Positions 23,001-30,887 of a DNA stretch of 33,252 nt are shown here, piece after piece. A program made the position numbers and the translations under genes. The first letter of the stretch is position 1. Each line of letters opens with the position of its first letter. Origin of the DNA: a virus; IMG/VR virus record IMGVR_UViG_3300032245_000282, positions 1-33,252 of that record, one strand, 5' to 3'. The notes beneath the pieces are model-generated. The model saw only the letters and a list, made by a program, of their open reading frames with translations, ran no database searches and was not told the origin of the DNA.

Positions 23001-23433
23001 AAACATCAAGATTTTTTATTGCACTACCAATAAAGTTAGCGTCTTTAAGAAGGTTAACTCCAGTGCCCATGGACTTAAGACCAATAACACCAGATGGCAA
23101 ACCTTTTTCTACAAATTCACGCCCCATAGCAAGTTCAGACGGAGGTCTAGGTTGTGCTGCAACTGTAGGTACAGCGGGTGCAGTAGTCCCAACTTGGCTA
23201 GATACTTGTTCCTCTGGGCTTAATATAGGCTCAGCAGCTACGGCAGGAGTACGAGGTTGGTTGTTAGCGTCAAACCTACCTTTTGAATCTGCAACTGGAG
23301 CAGTGGTAGTAACGGCAGGAGCAGGTGCAGGCGCCCCTTGTTTACCAAGATAAGCTAGTATTTTGGTTTTTGCTACTGTTGGGTCTTCCTCAGTAAGCTC
23401 GTATTGCTGACCTTTGTATTCGTAGATAGGCAT
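17035..23433 (-). CDS. Giant virion protein with HExxH motif, probably DNA-ejection / polyvalent protein (2132 aa)
   Basis: By size, position after the internal virion-type genes and composition, this is a large ejected or polyvalent virion protein. The N-terminal 30 residues form a small domain (MPIYEYKGQQYELTEEDP). A hydrophobic stretch lies near residues 241-272. Long low-complexity linkers follow around 500-700, including an AT-hook-like QRGRPK at 676-681. LHEALHA at 900-906 is a zinc-metallopeptidase HExxH motif (His901, Glu902, His905) in a domain of about 870-1060. The remaining 1000 residues are helical, with another hydrophobic segment at about 1810-1838 and a PIGSIG segment reminiscent of the PLxRFG signature of polyvalent proteins. 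I see no clear lysozyme-type catalytic motif. It may open the envelope channel and carry effectors into the host. Confidence 0.8.
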   Translation of the reverse strand: MPIYEYKGQQYELTEEDPTVAKTKILAYLGKQGAPAPAPAVTTTAPVADSKGRFDANNQPRTPAVAAEPILSPEEQVSSQVGTTAPAVPTVAAQPRPPSELAMGREFVEKGLPSGVIGLKSMGTGVNLLKDANFIGSAIKNLDVYKQIDEGKITSLADAEGLGLPKDQVRMYLAAKSPEAREQMKQNQQGIIEKRQGFVRESLALFKQYQADAEKVKGVTPDITDVGTVKDFGNWLAYNVGSGVVQLAPIMLAAVTTGGPGAFALGTTMGVGETVGNRLQFIQNKVKDLPPEQQANEIEKYIRDTSDTTMAIGLASGALDLFGPVGSILRSRAGKEGVKYLTKKEALKAGAKAAPRDIAEEGLTGAGQEAVQIGGKRTLGEQTGDVFSEQNIKDVINAAAAEAAGGVGGTTVNTGLKVGQAQVAQNQEKEAKIIEAQKKILDKLNAPGAMDALGQQFNDEVDRLRSTINPKTVKKDGTGGRPYTEEEAFAIAGDAILQEGGLDGLESIIGGTNQPGVSVPSGPSGTDTGAIDTNQGDLAATGTTTTDVGGGEATELNTLAADLKAKYPQLTDEQALANAKESLRQKQMAAGMGAPTPTSALTAEQEQRRIDLRNILEAGTFNETEGRAIVEELIALENLAEGDINTAPPANTTVTEEETPTDTKEDEKPPVKIGKQRGRPKTDKTPEQIAAAAEYRRQRQDIGKNALTEVTKAEKVLNRVVDEQAIIENSGTEKEAQDTLFGLREERIGALSAAYGLSVDPDQKNKTAGKRATALLEKANPQERELGKQRHEAKQKLGAPSRSEIIEATNGQDNTAFEKFNNAKGALNYIAQKGNPFEKALAQRLVPFLNGVKFVIVDSEADMPTPKLQKFMKDAAGLFDPGTKTIYVMRKGGINNTVILHEALHAATIARINAFEFLKDAKQPIPAALRVPVQELIDTMEDAKKIYDQLAEADMLPPQMLKLPKEAFTDVKEFVAYGLSLPLMQDFLLLAPGEYGGEAPGFINKLFTKFVQDLRKMFNMDEKHMSALQDLMLVTNKLLSTPVTQEEVLLNERLAELGEPSQAKATQPKAPKPPKAPKQLKMVETTLRKLRLSHSSTDMNTSIGQLIMQTRNASDAIRLMKAVYNTISVKRLKLVMRAFTTDDITRIAGDKLSNLKVINAAVNDMAGMRTRMIRELAEKVPTWINFNQKYKKGGKALADVINAATLLQVDPAKHPDAATAIKNDPALKRIENDILNPSTDPKTLPNLKKQRTERTAAIKLLYEGGVLNNPITGEKYTMLGWDALGKFGNGEGHAIYKMARDSYKQTFDLHEKLLKEKIASSNVPGDVNDASTPKGKLIAAITKTFQEARLLDIYFPLMRYGNFWFSKGKGKSGEFYMFESATARNAAVEARVAELNKANGTNRSLNDMIADGDIDVGDDIRKLREKHVESSDMLKEIFAMLDSNKAAADMDSIKDNIYQMYLMTLPDKDIRRKFVHRQGKTGFSADAIRNFITSQHTAANQLARLSYADKIRNGIAAAYAEIAQNPDKLKLSVLIREVSARALDEITPSIPDEGIDWNKVAATGNKFVFYWLLTSPKSALIQMTQLPIVGLPTLGAEFGLGKATATAARYSALWNKFGTTKTDANGDITTNWGQPSIGDSKYVNEHKDPAYRKMLKDAWNFANDKDIFMSTYAGDMTAMSDVPTAQYYNIISRGTRGVFNFMGGAFHHAERISREIMFMSSFELAYADYKQKGMDDKAAFNAATEKALQLTYDALFNYTQYNKPRLMKGSPGAKLATQFLTYPLQMTSYLVRNFYGMLPFLNKDEKKEAAIKFFGTLGMTGLFAGVTGFPLYSFIMGVAEGMRELMRDEEDEDYDEDDEGNPLGKRNLDLWFRNSFIPSYFGPDSNLASALGLTEEDAKTLARSVEMGPLSAVTGLNLGASTSLDGLWFRDDTPGNTSREAFQSFIFGFSGPIGSIGSNIAGAFDDFNNGQINRGFEKLSPAWLRGSLTAYRLSTEGATTTKGDEIVNAEFYTTGKLAAQALGFGNTEVAQIQKSNFMAKQVVAKIEKQTATLLNRLDIAVRNEDDDKIESILDDIEKFNTKNAMLPISGETISKSLQSRMERRGKSSQGLSVSEKQAPYIYPLVEGTRSAD

Positions 23434-23444
23434 CTTATAAAGCC

Positions 23445-25727
23445 TTAATCTGGAATTTTAATTACTTTTGGCTTGTTACTACTTCCGCCTCCACCAGATT
23501 GTATTCTTTCCATTTCTTTACTTATTAAACTATCTTTGTAGACTTGTGCTGTATTAGTACCTTCTTTTTTATCCTTTTTAGCAAGCTTACGAATTTCCTT
23601 AGCTTCTGGGCTATTAAAGTCTTTTGTTAAAGTATTAGTTACGTTATCAACAGCCCTATCTCTAGCATTAACTCCTGCAGCACCAGCCGCAACATCTGTA
23701 CGTCTATTTGCTGCTTCAGCATCTAGTCTCTTCTTGATGTCCATACCTTCTCGGAAAATTATGTTCCGATCACGGGTATCCCCAGCAGCTACTTTTTCTG
23801 CTAAATAAGTTTCTGCGTAAGTAACTAGATCTGTAGCTTTTCTACTTGCAGCTACTTCTAGTTTGTTAAGGCGGTTTTGTCCTTGCTCAAACATAGCATT
23901 ACCAGTAGTGATATCACCTTGTTTCATTAGACGCTGACCTTCAGCAACTTCGGCTAGACCTTTTGCTGTATCTCTTTCACGACCTCTAAGGTCTTCTTCA
24001 CGAGAAATCATTCCAGGCAACGCTGCTTTACCTGCTTTAGCAGCTGCATAACCTATAGGGCCTGTTTGGGTAGCTAAATTAACACCAAAGTCTATTAGGT
24101 TGTAACCCGTTTTTTGTTTTCTAGCGGTTGGTAAGTCAGCTTCTTCCCTCTTGTAGTAGTCAGCAAGCCCAGCTTTAGGGGCGCCAATACCAGCAGCTTC
24201 ACGTTGTTTTCTAGCAAAGTTCTCGTATTGCTGGCGTTTCATAAACTCTTGCTGTAAGTTAGCTGCTTCTTCTTCGTCTAACTCAACTTCACCCTCATTA
24301 GCAAAAGCCACAATACCACCACTAGCAGCACTCAATGTATCCATAGCACCTGCTGGAGCTGCAGGTAATCCAGCTCTTTCTGATACTGGAGTAGGCATAG
24401 GTCTTTGGTCTTGAGCAATAGATTGTTGAGCTTGTTGCTCAGCTTGTGCACGTATTTTCTTTTCCTGTAACACTTCTAGTGCCATAGTGCGTACTTCTTC
24501 ACTAGAGCTACTTTGAGCTACTTGTTGCAACTGTTCTATAGGCATCATTTCTAATTTAGCTTTAATACCTTGAACTGCTGCACTTTTAGGATTAGCTTGG
24601 GCCAAACCTTGGTTAGCGTAACCTGTAACACCACCTTCTGCTAAACCTCTGATAGTTCCCCCCTCTGCAAACAATCCAGCTTGCTTAGCACCAGCTGCAC
24701 CAGCCAACAGGCCAAGACCTTGGTTGAGCGTTGAAGGCGTAGCTTGATAAGACTGAGTTGTAGTTGCTTGCAATGGCAAACCACGCAACATGTTAGATGC
24801 AAAGCCTAATTGCATCAATGGGTACTGCTGTTGTGTAGCGTAATCTTGAATTGCTTGGTTAATCTTGTTCTGCTCCATGGCTTGCTGTTGAGCACCCATT
24901 TGGCTTTGCAAACCAATAATATCTTTTTGAGCGCCTAGTTGAGCACCGCCTAACTGACCCAACTGAGCACCCATTTGACCAAATTGCCCCACGCCTTGAA
25001 GCGCTGCTTGTCGACCTTGTAAACCTAAATTAGCGCCAAACTGTTGCTGCTGCTGAGCATTTTGGAATGCGCTTTGGGCACCTGTAGCTTCAATACCTTG
25101 CAGTTGAGACATCAAACCACGCTGGGCTTCAGCTTGTTGCAGTGCAAGACGATTACCGCCAAAGGCACCTTGTCCAATAGCTTGCTTAGCCATCATTGGC
25201 TGACCCATTTGATAATCACGCAAAGCCTGAGACTTTTGATAGTCAACAACGTTTTGCATGTATGGAGACATGTATGCTTGGGTAGTACGTGGATCAGTTG
25301 CACCTAAAGCAAACTGTTGCCCAGTACCCGCCATTTGATTAGCTAAGCCTAAAGAACCCAACCCAGCCATACCAGTCATTTGAGTAGCTTGACCGTACTG
25401 ACTAGGAACGCCTAGTTGCCCAGTAGATTGCATAGCTTGTTGTTGCATTGGGCTAAACCCAGCAAAATAATCACTTACATTAGAGCTATAGGGTTTGTAA
25501 GGTTTAAAACCTGTAATGTCAAAACCACCACCTTCAGTAGGAGTGCCCTCATATATCTGTCTCTGAGTAGCCTCTAACATATTTGTTACATAAGGCTTTG
25601 CATACTCAGGGATGTTTGTGTTGTATGCAGTTGATTGGGTTGGAGCACCGCCGCCACTACCACCGCCGCCCATTCTAAGGACGCCACCATCGGCACATAG
25701 TTTTTGTTTGTATCTTAATATGCTCAT
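23445..25727 (-). CDS. Gln/Gly-rich internal virion or tail protein (760 aa)
   Basis: A Gly-rich start (RMGGGGSGGGAP) precedes a helical body extremely rich in Gln, Ala, Gly and Met (residues about 95-330). Repeated AEGG/GYA segments follow (FAEGGTIRGLAEGGVTGYA). The C-terminal third is charged helix with a basic KEIRKLAKKDKKE stretch. This is the profile of internal virion or ejection proteins of aquatic podovirus-like phages, comparable in position to T7 gp14-gp15. GAGG lies before the ATG. It overlaps the GNAT-fold gene by ATGA and is followed 11 nt later by the giant protein. Confidence 0.75.
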   Translation of the reverse strand: MSILRYKQKLCADGGVLRMGGGGSGGGAPTQSTAYNTNIPEYAKPYVTNMLEATQRQIYEGTPTEGGGFDITGFKPYKPYSSNVSDYFAGFSPMQQQAMQSTGQLGVPSQYGQATQMTGMAGLGSLGLANQMAGTGQQFALGATDPRTTQAYMSPYMQNVVDYQKSQALRDYQMGQPMMAKQAIGQGAFGGNRLALQQAEAQRGLMSQLQGIEATGAQSAFQNAQQQQQFGANLGLQGRQAALQGVGQFGQMGAQLGQLGGAQLGAQKDIIGLQSQMGAQQQAMEQNKINQAIQDYATQQQYPLMQLGFASNMLRGLPLQATTTQSYQATPSTLNQGLGLLAGAAGAKQAGLFAEGGTIRGLAEGGVTGYANQGLAQANPKSAAVQGIKAKLEMMPIEQLQQVAQSSSSEEVRTMALEVLQEKKIRAQAEQQAQQSIAQDQRPMPTPVSERAGLPAAPAGAMDTLSAASGGIVAFANEGEVELDEEEAANLQQEFMKRQQYENFARKQREAAGIGAPKAGLADYYKREEADLPTARKQKTGYNLIDFGVNLATQTGPIGYAAAKAGKAALPGMISREEDLRGRERDTAKGLAEVAEGQRLMKQGDITTGNAMFEQGQNRLNKLEVAASRKATDLVTYAETYLAEKVAAGDTRDRNIIFREGMDIKKRLDAEAANRRTDVAAGAAGVNARDRAVDNVTNTLTKDFNSPEAKEIRKLAKKDKKEGTNTAQVYKDSLISKEMERIQSGGGGSSNKPKVIKIPD

Positions 25728-26137
25728 AGTTTTGCCTCTAATATAGTGTAGCGCTCTTCCAAACCAACTTGTTTATAAAGCCGTGCAGCAGACTCTCTAG
25801 CAGCGCATTGAACCTTAGTAGTCCCGTTAGCTTTTAGCAGTGCACATACTTGCTTAAAAACATCTTCATTTACAATATCTTTACCAGCCATAGCAGTAAT
25901 AAGCCCAACACGATCATTAGGCTTATTAATAAACTCTACAGACGCTGCCCCATGGACTTTATTTTCTTCATCCACTGCAACTAATAATACCCAATGCCCT
26001 TGAGCCAGTAAAGCCTTAATCTGATCTAGGGTGTATTCGTCCCCACCAAATTTTAACGCACTTACAAATAAATCTTTTACCAAAGGCCATGTCTGATGGA
26101 CATATTGTGTACCTACTGGTTGAACCGTTATTGTCAT
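25724..26137 (-). CDS. GNAT-fold protein in the virion operon (137 aa)
   Basis: The acetyltransferase-like fold is visible: helix HQTWPLVKDLFVSAL, strand WVLLVAVDEENKVHGAASVEF, and the C-terminal ARESAARLYKQVGLEERYTI, which matches the GNAT 'motif B' end (R-L-Y-K-x-x-G-F/L). The acetyl-CoA loop R-x-x-G-x-G/A is not obvious, so catalysis is doubtful. T7 gp13, of about the same length and next to the internal core genes, looks like a comparable protein. A virion assembly or ejection role is therefore more likely than metabolic acetylation. ATGA overlaps on both sides. Confidence 0.75.
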   Translation of the reverse strand: MTITVQPVGTQYVHQTWPLVKDLFVSALKFGGDEYTLDQIKALLAQGHWVLLVAVDEENKVHGAASVEFINKPNDRVGLITAMAGKDIVNEDVFKQVCALLKANGTTKVQCAARESAARLYKQVGLEERYTILEAKL

Positions 26138-27843
26138 GCTGGCATAAATTTGTGAGCTTTAACGGCAGGGGCTTGTTTCTTTTTGCCTGTACGAGCTTTA
26201 CGAATTTTGTCCATCATGTTATATAGCTTTTTAGCGCCAGCATCAGTAGAGCCATTGCCTAAATGGGATACTACATCGGCTGGAACCACAAATTCGCCGT
26301 CTGCCAATCTAGCGGGCTGTTTACCAGCAATAGAAGCAGGGATAGAATCAGACATGCCATCGCCAGGACCTTTAAGCATACGACCACCATCCGAGTAACC
26401 TCCTAAGTTATAACGCATTGTGCCGCCAGAAGCAGCTTCTTCAACCTCAGGCTGACCTAAACCTTTAATTGCGGTCTTAGGTAGCCCTATACTCTTCATA
26501 CCCGCACCTTTACGGGTTTTATTTAGTCTAACTAAAGTTGCAGTTAAAGCATCTTTTTTAGCTGTATCTACGTCAGTATCACGATATATACCAGTACGTG
26601 GAACCCCAACGCTTTCTGGTAATGGACCCGTTTGTTGTTGCTCTTGATTATCTAAATAGTTTTGGGCTACATTAACCTGCCCTCTAGATGCGTACCCAGC
26701 AACACCGCCAGAAGCCATGGTTACGCCTTTGTACTCGTTACCCATAGTTACTTCTGCGCTTGCTGGCATCTGGGTTGGGGTAGCAAAATAAGTGCGTTGT
26801 TGCTGACTTTGTGGATACATATTAGCGTCGCCACCTAAAGCATTTGCGCTCATTCGTTCTACAGGACCGTTAATTTGGGCAACACCACCCGCCGCATATT
26901 GCGCTTGATAATAGGGGTTAGGTTGAATTGGTTCTGCTGCTTGATAATTAGAACCTAATTTAAAACCTTTAAGTCTTCTATCGTATTCGTCTTCTTGGTA
27001 TCCAGCAGGTGCCTTTGCTGGATCTTGCTGTAGTAATGGCAACGTTGCACCTAGTACAGCACCTGGATTCTCCGATAGTACGGTTCCTATTTGTGGCAAT
27101 CCTTTAGCAACTTGAGTGCCGTACCCAGTACCTTGCGTTCCACTAGCTTGTCCAAGACTTCTCATAACATTTTCTGGGTTAGCCCCATTTTCTAACAACC
27201 CTGGTACGGCTGCTTTAGTATCTGTTATTTGTTGTGGGGTTAACCCTTTTAGAGTATCTGCATTAATAGACTGTTCTAGGGCTTGTTGAGTACCTTGAGG
27301 TACTGCTGTTTGAGCGGTATACATCTTGGCATAGTCAGCTGGGAGGGTATTACCTTCTAAAGCGGCATTTTTAGCAGCTTCTTCTAGACCTGTTTGTGTA
27401 CCTTGTTTAATAGCTTGTTCACTAGTTTGTTTAAACCCTTCTACTGCTGTATTTCCAGCTTGTTCTGCTAGGGTTGAACTACCTGCACTAGCTAAACCAC
27501 TAGTTATACCAGCACCACCATAGGCGCCAAGACCAGCTACTAAGCCTTTTTCTACGCTACCAGTAGCTGCACCATAACCCCCACCCACAATTAATGCAGA
27601 CGCCCAAGGAGCCAAAGTACCCCCTGAAAAATAAGTTAAAGCAGCACCAGCTGCCATAGGGAGTATTTGTTCTAGAAACCCAGCTTCTACAAGACCTGTA
27701 TCGGGGTTAATAGTAAGGGAGCCACCGTTAGCCAAAGCCAAGGCTTGCAAGCCTTTAAGCTCATTCTTGGACATGTGAACAAGTTCAGTATCAGGTCCTC
27801 GACCTCTAGATTTTAGGTGCTGTGCGGCAACGTGTAGGCTCAT
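26134..27843 (-). CDS. Virion structural protein with GG-repeat and conserved C-terminal block (569 aa)
   Basis: A hydrophobic Gly/Ala region at about 55-115 (FLEQILPMAAGAALTYFSGG) could insert into membranes. The middle is Gln/Thr-rich. ASGGVAGYASRG and similar GG elements echo the 760-aa protein. The C-terminus contains KGPGDGMSDSIPA, ARLADGEFVVPADVVSHLG and AKKLYNMMDKIRKAR, a block I associate with structural proteins of uncultured aquatic phages. It precedes the GNAT-fold gene (ATGA overlap), consistent with one assembly unit. The exact location in the particle is unknown. Confidence 0.75.
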   Translation of the reverse strand: MSLHVAAQHLKSRGRGPDTELVHMSKNELKGLQALALANGGSLTINPDTGLVEAGFLEQILPMAAGAALTYFSGGTLAPWASALIVGGGYGAATGSVEKGLVAGLGAYGGAGITSGLASAGSSTLAEQAGNTAVEGFKQTSEQAIKQGTQTGLEEAAKNAALEGNTLPADYAKMYTAQTAVPQGTQQALEQSINADTLKGLTPQQITDTKAAVPGLLENGANPENVMRSLGQASGTQGTGYGTQVAKGLPQIGTVLSENPGAVLGATLPLLQQDPAKAPAGYQEDEYDRRLKGFKLGSNYQAAEPIQPNPYYQAQYAAGGVAQINGPVERMSANALGGDANMYPQSQQQRTYFATPTQMPASAEVTMGNEYKGVTMASGGVAGYASRGQVNVAQNYLDNQEQQQTGPLPESVGVPRTGIYRDTDVDTAKKDALTATLVRLNKTRKGAGMKSIGLPKTAIKGLGQPEVEEAASGGTMRYNLGGYSDGGRMLKGPGDGMSDSIPASIAGKQPARLADGEFVVPADVVSHLGNGSTDAGAKKLYNMMDKIRKARTGKKKQAPAVKAHKFMPA

Positions 27844-27885
27844 ATACGCCCTTTAGGGTTAATTATGTTGAAGTTTATCATGTTG

Positions 27886-28242
27886 TTATACAGTTGTAAC
27901 TGTTACGGTTCCTATTCTTCCTACGGCTTTTACCCCTGTAACTGAAACAAAAATAGGTACTTTTACCTGCCCAGTTGCATCTACCCAATTTGTACCATTC
28001 CACCAAAGAGGAATAACAAGACCAGGGCTGGTATCAAAGTACATTTGCCCAATATGAAGGTTTACCCCAGGACGCTCTGCAGTAGTGCCAGAAATTGGTT
28101 GAGCTATAAACCCTGTAAAGGTGTCTATCTGGTTAAAGTAAAGGCGTAGGGCATTATTAAGCTGGTCTTGATAGCGCTGGTCATAATCTACTGGAGCAAC
28201 TAATAGATTAGGCGCTTTAGAGGGACGTAAGCTAACAGCCAT
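27886..28242 (-). CDS. Small structural protein, probably tail-associated (118 aa)
   Basis: A helix YQDQLNNALRLYFNQID is followed by a beta-rich part with LHIGQMYFDTS and PLWWNGTNWVDATG, a segment common in phage tail or fibre proteins (surface-exposed Trp-Asn-Gly turn). The last 25 residues alternate Val and Thr. Its start overlaps the stop of the 734-aa gene (TAATG), so the two are made together. Confidence 0.7.
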   Translation of the reverse strand: MAVSLRPSKAPNLLVAPVDYDQRYQDQLNNALRLYFNQIDTFTGFIAQPISGTTAERPGVNLHIGQMYFDTSPGLVIPLWWNGTNWVDATGQVKVPIFVSVTGVKAVGRIGTVTVTTV

Positions 28243-30446
28243 TAACGCCTACCGTCATTTCTAATATCAATACGAGGGGTGCCTAACTGCCAAGACGTAC
28301 CTAGCCCAGTAGACTCAATACGGAAAGCTAGTTGACGACCACGTAGGCGGGTATAAACCTGACCAGTAAACTCTTGAATATTATATACAGAATAATTAAC
28401 ATAATTATCATTACTAACAACCCTTGGGTTATCAGCTTGTCCATAAGGTGTACCTGAGTTTTGACGGGGTCTAACCGTCATGGTTACTTCTGGGTTATTT
28501 ACATTTGAACCGTTAAAGTTAACGTCAGGTAAGATGCGCCATACAAACCCAAAATTATGCCCGTCCCCAATGTCAAAATCGGAAGACTGGACATAAGCAT
28601 TAATAGGTACTGGGGTTATGCCAGACACGTCATCAACTGCTGATTCCTGAAACAAAATGCGATTGTTAAAATCTGCTGCCATTGGATAGGGGCGAATACC
28701 AGAATCCAGCCAAGCAGTTCTTCCCATAGTGCCGTAATACCAAACTCGATCAAGGTAGTTATAAATGACATATTTATCTATTGAATTTGAACCGTTAGAA
28801 CAATAAAACCACCAAACTTCACTATATCCTTCATTGCCACCTGCAAAAACTTGAAAAGCTTGGTCTTTATTAATATCGTTAAAAATATACTGCCACAAGC
28901 TACAAGGCAATGTTTCTACACGCCCAGAATACATATAGAACTTATCTACACCCATCCAATACGTTACGTTGTTAACCGTAATCATAGAGTTAGGAGACAT
29001 AACAGATATGTTATCCATCAATATTTGGAAGCCCCATATATAGGGAGGTCCTAGATATTGCATAGAATAAATAGCCGAATCAGTCCAAACTAAAATCTCT
29101 TGGCGGGTTGCCTTAGCTTGCATAATGTAAGAGCCATTAGACAAACGGAACTCACCAGCTTGATTGGTTACATCTGGTACCCATTGGTAAGGGTTTTCTT
29201 GATCAGACCAACGCACAAGCATTGGGTCAAACGAGGTAGTAGGATCGCCAGGAAGGTAAGAATTAGCTCCCATAGCAATAATAAAACGTTGAATAGCAGA
29301 TGAAACTACTTGATAGGTTTCAGTTGGAACATAAGTACCATCATAACCAGCCGCAGTTGATTGGGTTGCTAAAGACTGCGCTCTAGTATTTAAACCCCCA
29401 GCAATAGAGCTTGGGTAAGTTTGTCCAGAAGGTATCCAATAAAAAATAGCTCCACCACGAGGAGCAATAAAAAGTTGCTCTCCATAATTGTCGTTAGACC
29501 AAAGGCGAAGTTGGGAGCCAATACCTGTGCTAAAAGCAGTTCCCCAACCACGAGTGCCAGTTTGAGCATATTCAGTTACCGTGCCACCACCAGAAACTGA
29601 GGCATTAGCATTAACCTGAACAGTTACGGTATAGGCATTAGCATTAACTGAAGTTACATAAAATAGAGTATTTAAAAGGGGCGCTGAAACCCCACCAGTA
29701 GCCGTAGCATTGGCAAAAATAACTGCTTGCCCATTAGATAAATTGTGTGCGGTATGGGTTACGGTAACTACGTTACTTCCATTTGAAGTTGTAAATGGGT
29801 TAGTTAAAACAGTAGTTGCACCATTATTAGGCCAAGGTCCAGTACCCCATCCAGTACCAATTGAATATACATCTAAGCCAGCAGGCTGTTGATAAGCAGC
29901 TATAACGGTGTTTCCACCCCCAGTATTACTTGCATTAGGTACAACAGACACTAATATTGTGTAAGCTATTGTATTAATAGAAGAACCTACTTCAAATTCT
30001 TGGTTAAGGATAGCGCCTGTTACATTAGTTCCCGTTACTGTATTAGCGCCAGAAAAAGTTACATAGTCCCCAACACTAGGGCTGTATTGCCCATCTATTA
30101 CTGTTACAACACTTAAGCCAGATGTAACAACAAAACAATTATCTAGGGCTGGGCTAGAGGTGTAGACTACTGGGGTAACGTCGTAATAAGTACCACCATT
30201 CTCAATGTAGTATTTTGTGTTAGTTCCAACTCCAAGATAGTTTGAACCGCTAATTGCAATCCAGTTCCATAAAGACCTTGCTGTGCCTAAAAATTGGGCA
30301 GTAGCCATACGTGTCCATCCACCAATCTTTTCAGGAAAGCCAGAACGGAAACGAATCTTATCCCCGTCATACCAACCGCCTTCATTGGCGTAATCAGTAC
30401 CTTCTCGGTTAAGTCCTGGTCTAAATTGTAGTTTTTGTAATGGCAT
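28242..30446 (-). CDS. Large virion protein, probably tail nozzle / DNA-stabilisation type (734 aa)
   Basis: The N-terminus LNREGTDYANEGGWYDGDKI and RFRSGFPEKIGGWTR is characteristic of a beta-propeller-like podovirus protein in the position of T7 gp12 or P22 gp10. Residues about 104-185 and 219-295 are two related beta domains (NVVTVTHTAHNLSNGQ versus SVVTVIDGQYSPSVGD), probably inserted decorations. Tyr/Trp-rich segments (WVPDVTNQAGEFRL, DRVWYYGTMGRTAWL) and a terminal FRIESTGLGTSWQLGTPRID strand complete it. It probably closes the neck channel or forms the tail tip. Confidence 0.7.
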   Translation of the reverse strand: MPLQKLQFRPGLNREGTDYANEGGWYDGDKIRFRSGFPEKIGGWTRMATAQFLGTARSLWNWIAISGSNYLGVGTNTKYYIENGGTYYDVTPVVYTSSPALDNCFVVTSGLSVVTVIDGQYSPSVGDYVTFSGANTVTGTNVTGAILNQEFEVGSSINTIAYTILVSVVPNASNTGGGNTVIAAYQQPAGLDVYSIGTGWGTGPWPNNGATTVLTNPFTTSNGSNVVTVTHTAHNLSNGQAVIFANATATGGVSAPLLNTLFYVTSVNANAYTVTVQVNANASVSGGGTVTEYAQTGTRGWGTAFSTGIGSQLRLWSNDNYGEQLFIAPRGGAIFYWIPSGQTYPSSIAGGLNTRAQSLATQSTAAGYDGTYVPTETYQVVSSAIQRFIIAMGANSYLPGDPTTSFDPMLVRWSDQENPYQWVPDVTNQAGEFRLSNGSYIMQAKATRQEILVWTDSAIYSMQYLGPPYIWGFQILMDNISVMSPNSMITVNNVTYWMGVDKFYMYSGRVETLPCSLWQYIFNDINKDQAFQVFAGGNEGYSEVWWFYCSNGSNSIDKYVIYNYLDRVWYYGTMGRTAWLDSGIRPYPMAADFNNRILFQESAVDDVSGITPVPINAYVQSSDFDIGDGHNFGFVWRILPDVNFNGSNVNNPEVTMTVRPRQNSGTPYGQADNPRVVSNDNYVNYSVYNIQEFTGQVYTRLRGRQLAFRIESTGLGTSWQLGTPRIDIRNDGRR

Positions 30447-30458
30447 ACGGGTTTACCC

Positions 30459-30887
30459 TTAGACGTATTGACGTGTTCCTAATTTATCAATGATAAGGGC
30501 TTGCCGTCTTGGTGTCATGTCTTTTGTGTTAGGAACTGAAATATGTGTCCAACGATCAAACTCACGAATAATCTGGTCATACCCAATACCAGAAGCAATT
30601 ATTGTTTTAACTACTTCATCTGGTGTCATGCCTGGTACTCTAATATCAGCAGCGCAAGCCATACGGTGCTGGCTGGAATCTTTGCTTCCAACGGCATCAT
30701 TTACTTGTTTGCAACGGAAAGCCGAGTTCACCATGATGGGCTTACCACCAAGCACTTCTTTAACTTGCTCTAGGAACAAAGCCAAACGTTGAAGATTGGC
30801 AGTCTCGGCTTCGTTAGGTGTATTGTCAAATTCCCGATGGTCAGTATGGGTTAGTTCTTCAAGGGTAAAGTGTTCACTTAGGTTCAT
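30459..30887 (-). CDS. Endolysin, peptidase M15 family
   Basis: 142 aa. NSAFRCKQVNDAVGS, then SSQHRMACAADI with His74 and Asp81, and WTHIS with His115, form the zinc centre of M15 D-Ala-D-Ala carboxypeptidase/L-Ala-D-Glu endopeptidases. The N-terminus SEHFTLEELTHT is the usual opening of the phage M15_3 group. There is no signal peptide, so export depends on a holin. Its start overlaps the two-TM protein gene by 14 nt, in a lysis cassette. Confidence 0.92.
   Translation of the reverse strand: MNLSEHFTLEELTHTDHREFDNTPNEAETANLQRLALFLEQVKEVLGGKPIMVNSAFRCKQVNDAVGSKDSSQHRMACAADIRVPGMTPDEVVKTIIASGIGYDQIIREFDRWTHISVPNTKDMTPRRQALIIDKLGTRQYV

Noticed and set aside
17429-23353. Several plus-strand frames of 60-120 codons opposite the giant minus-strand gene
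   Set aside because: They are antisense to a continuous 2132-codon gene, have no ribosome sites in order and no recognisable domains.
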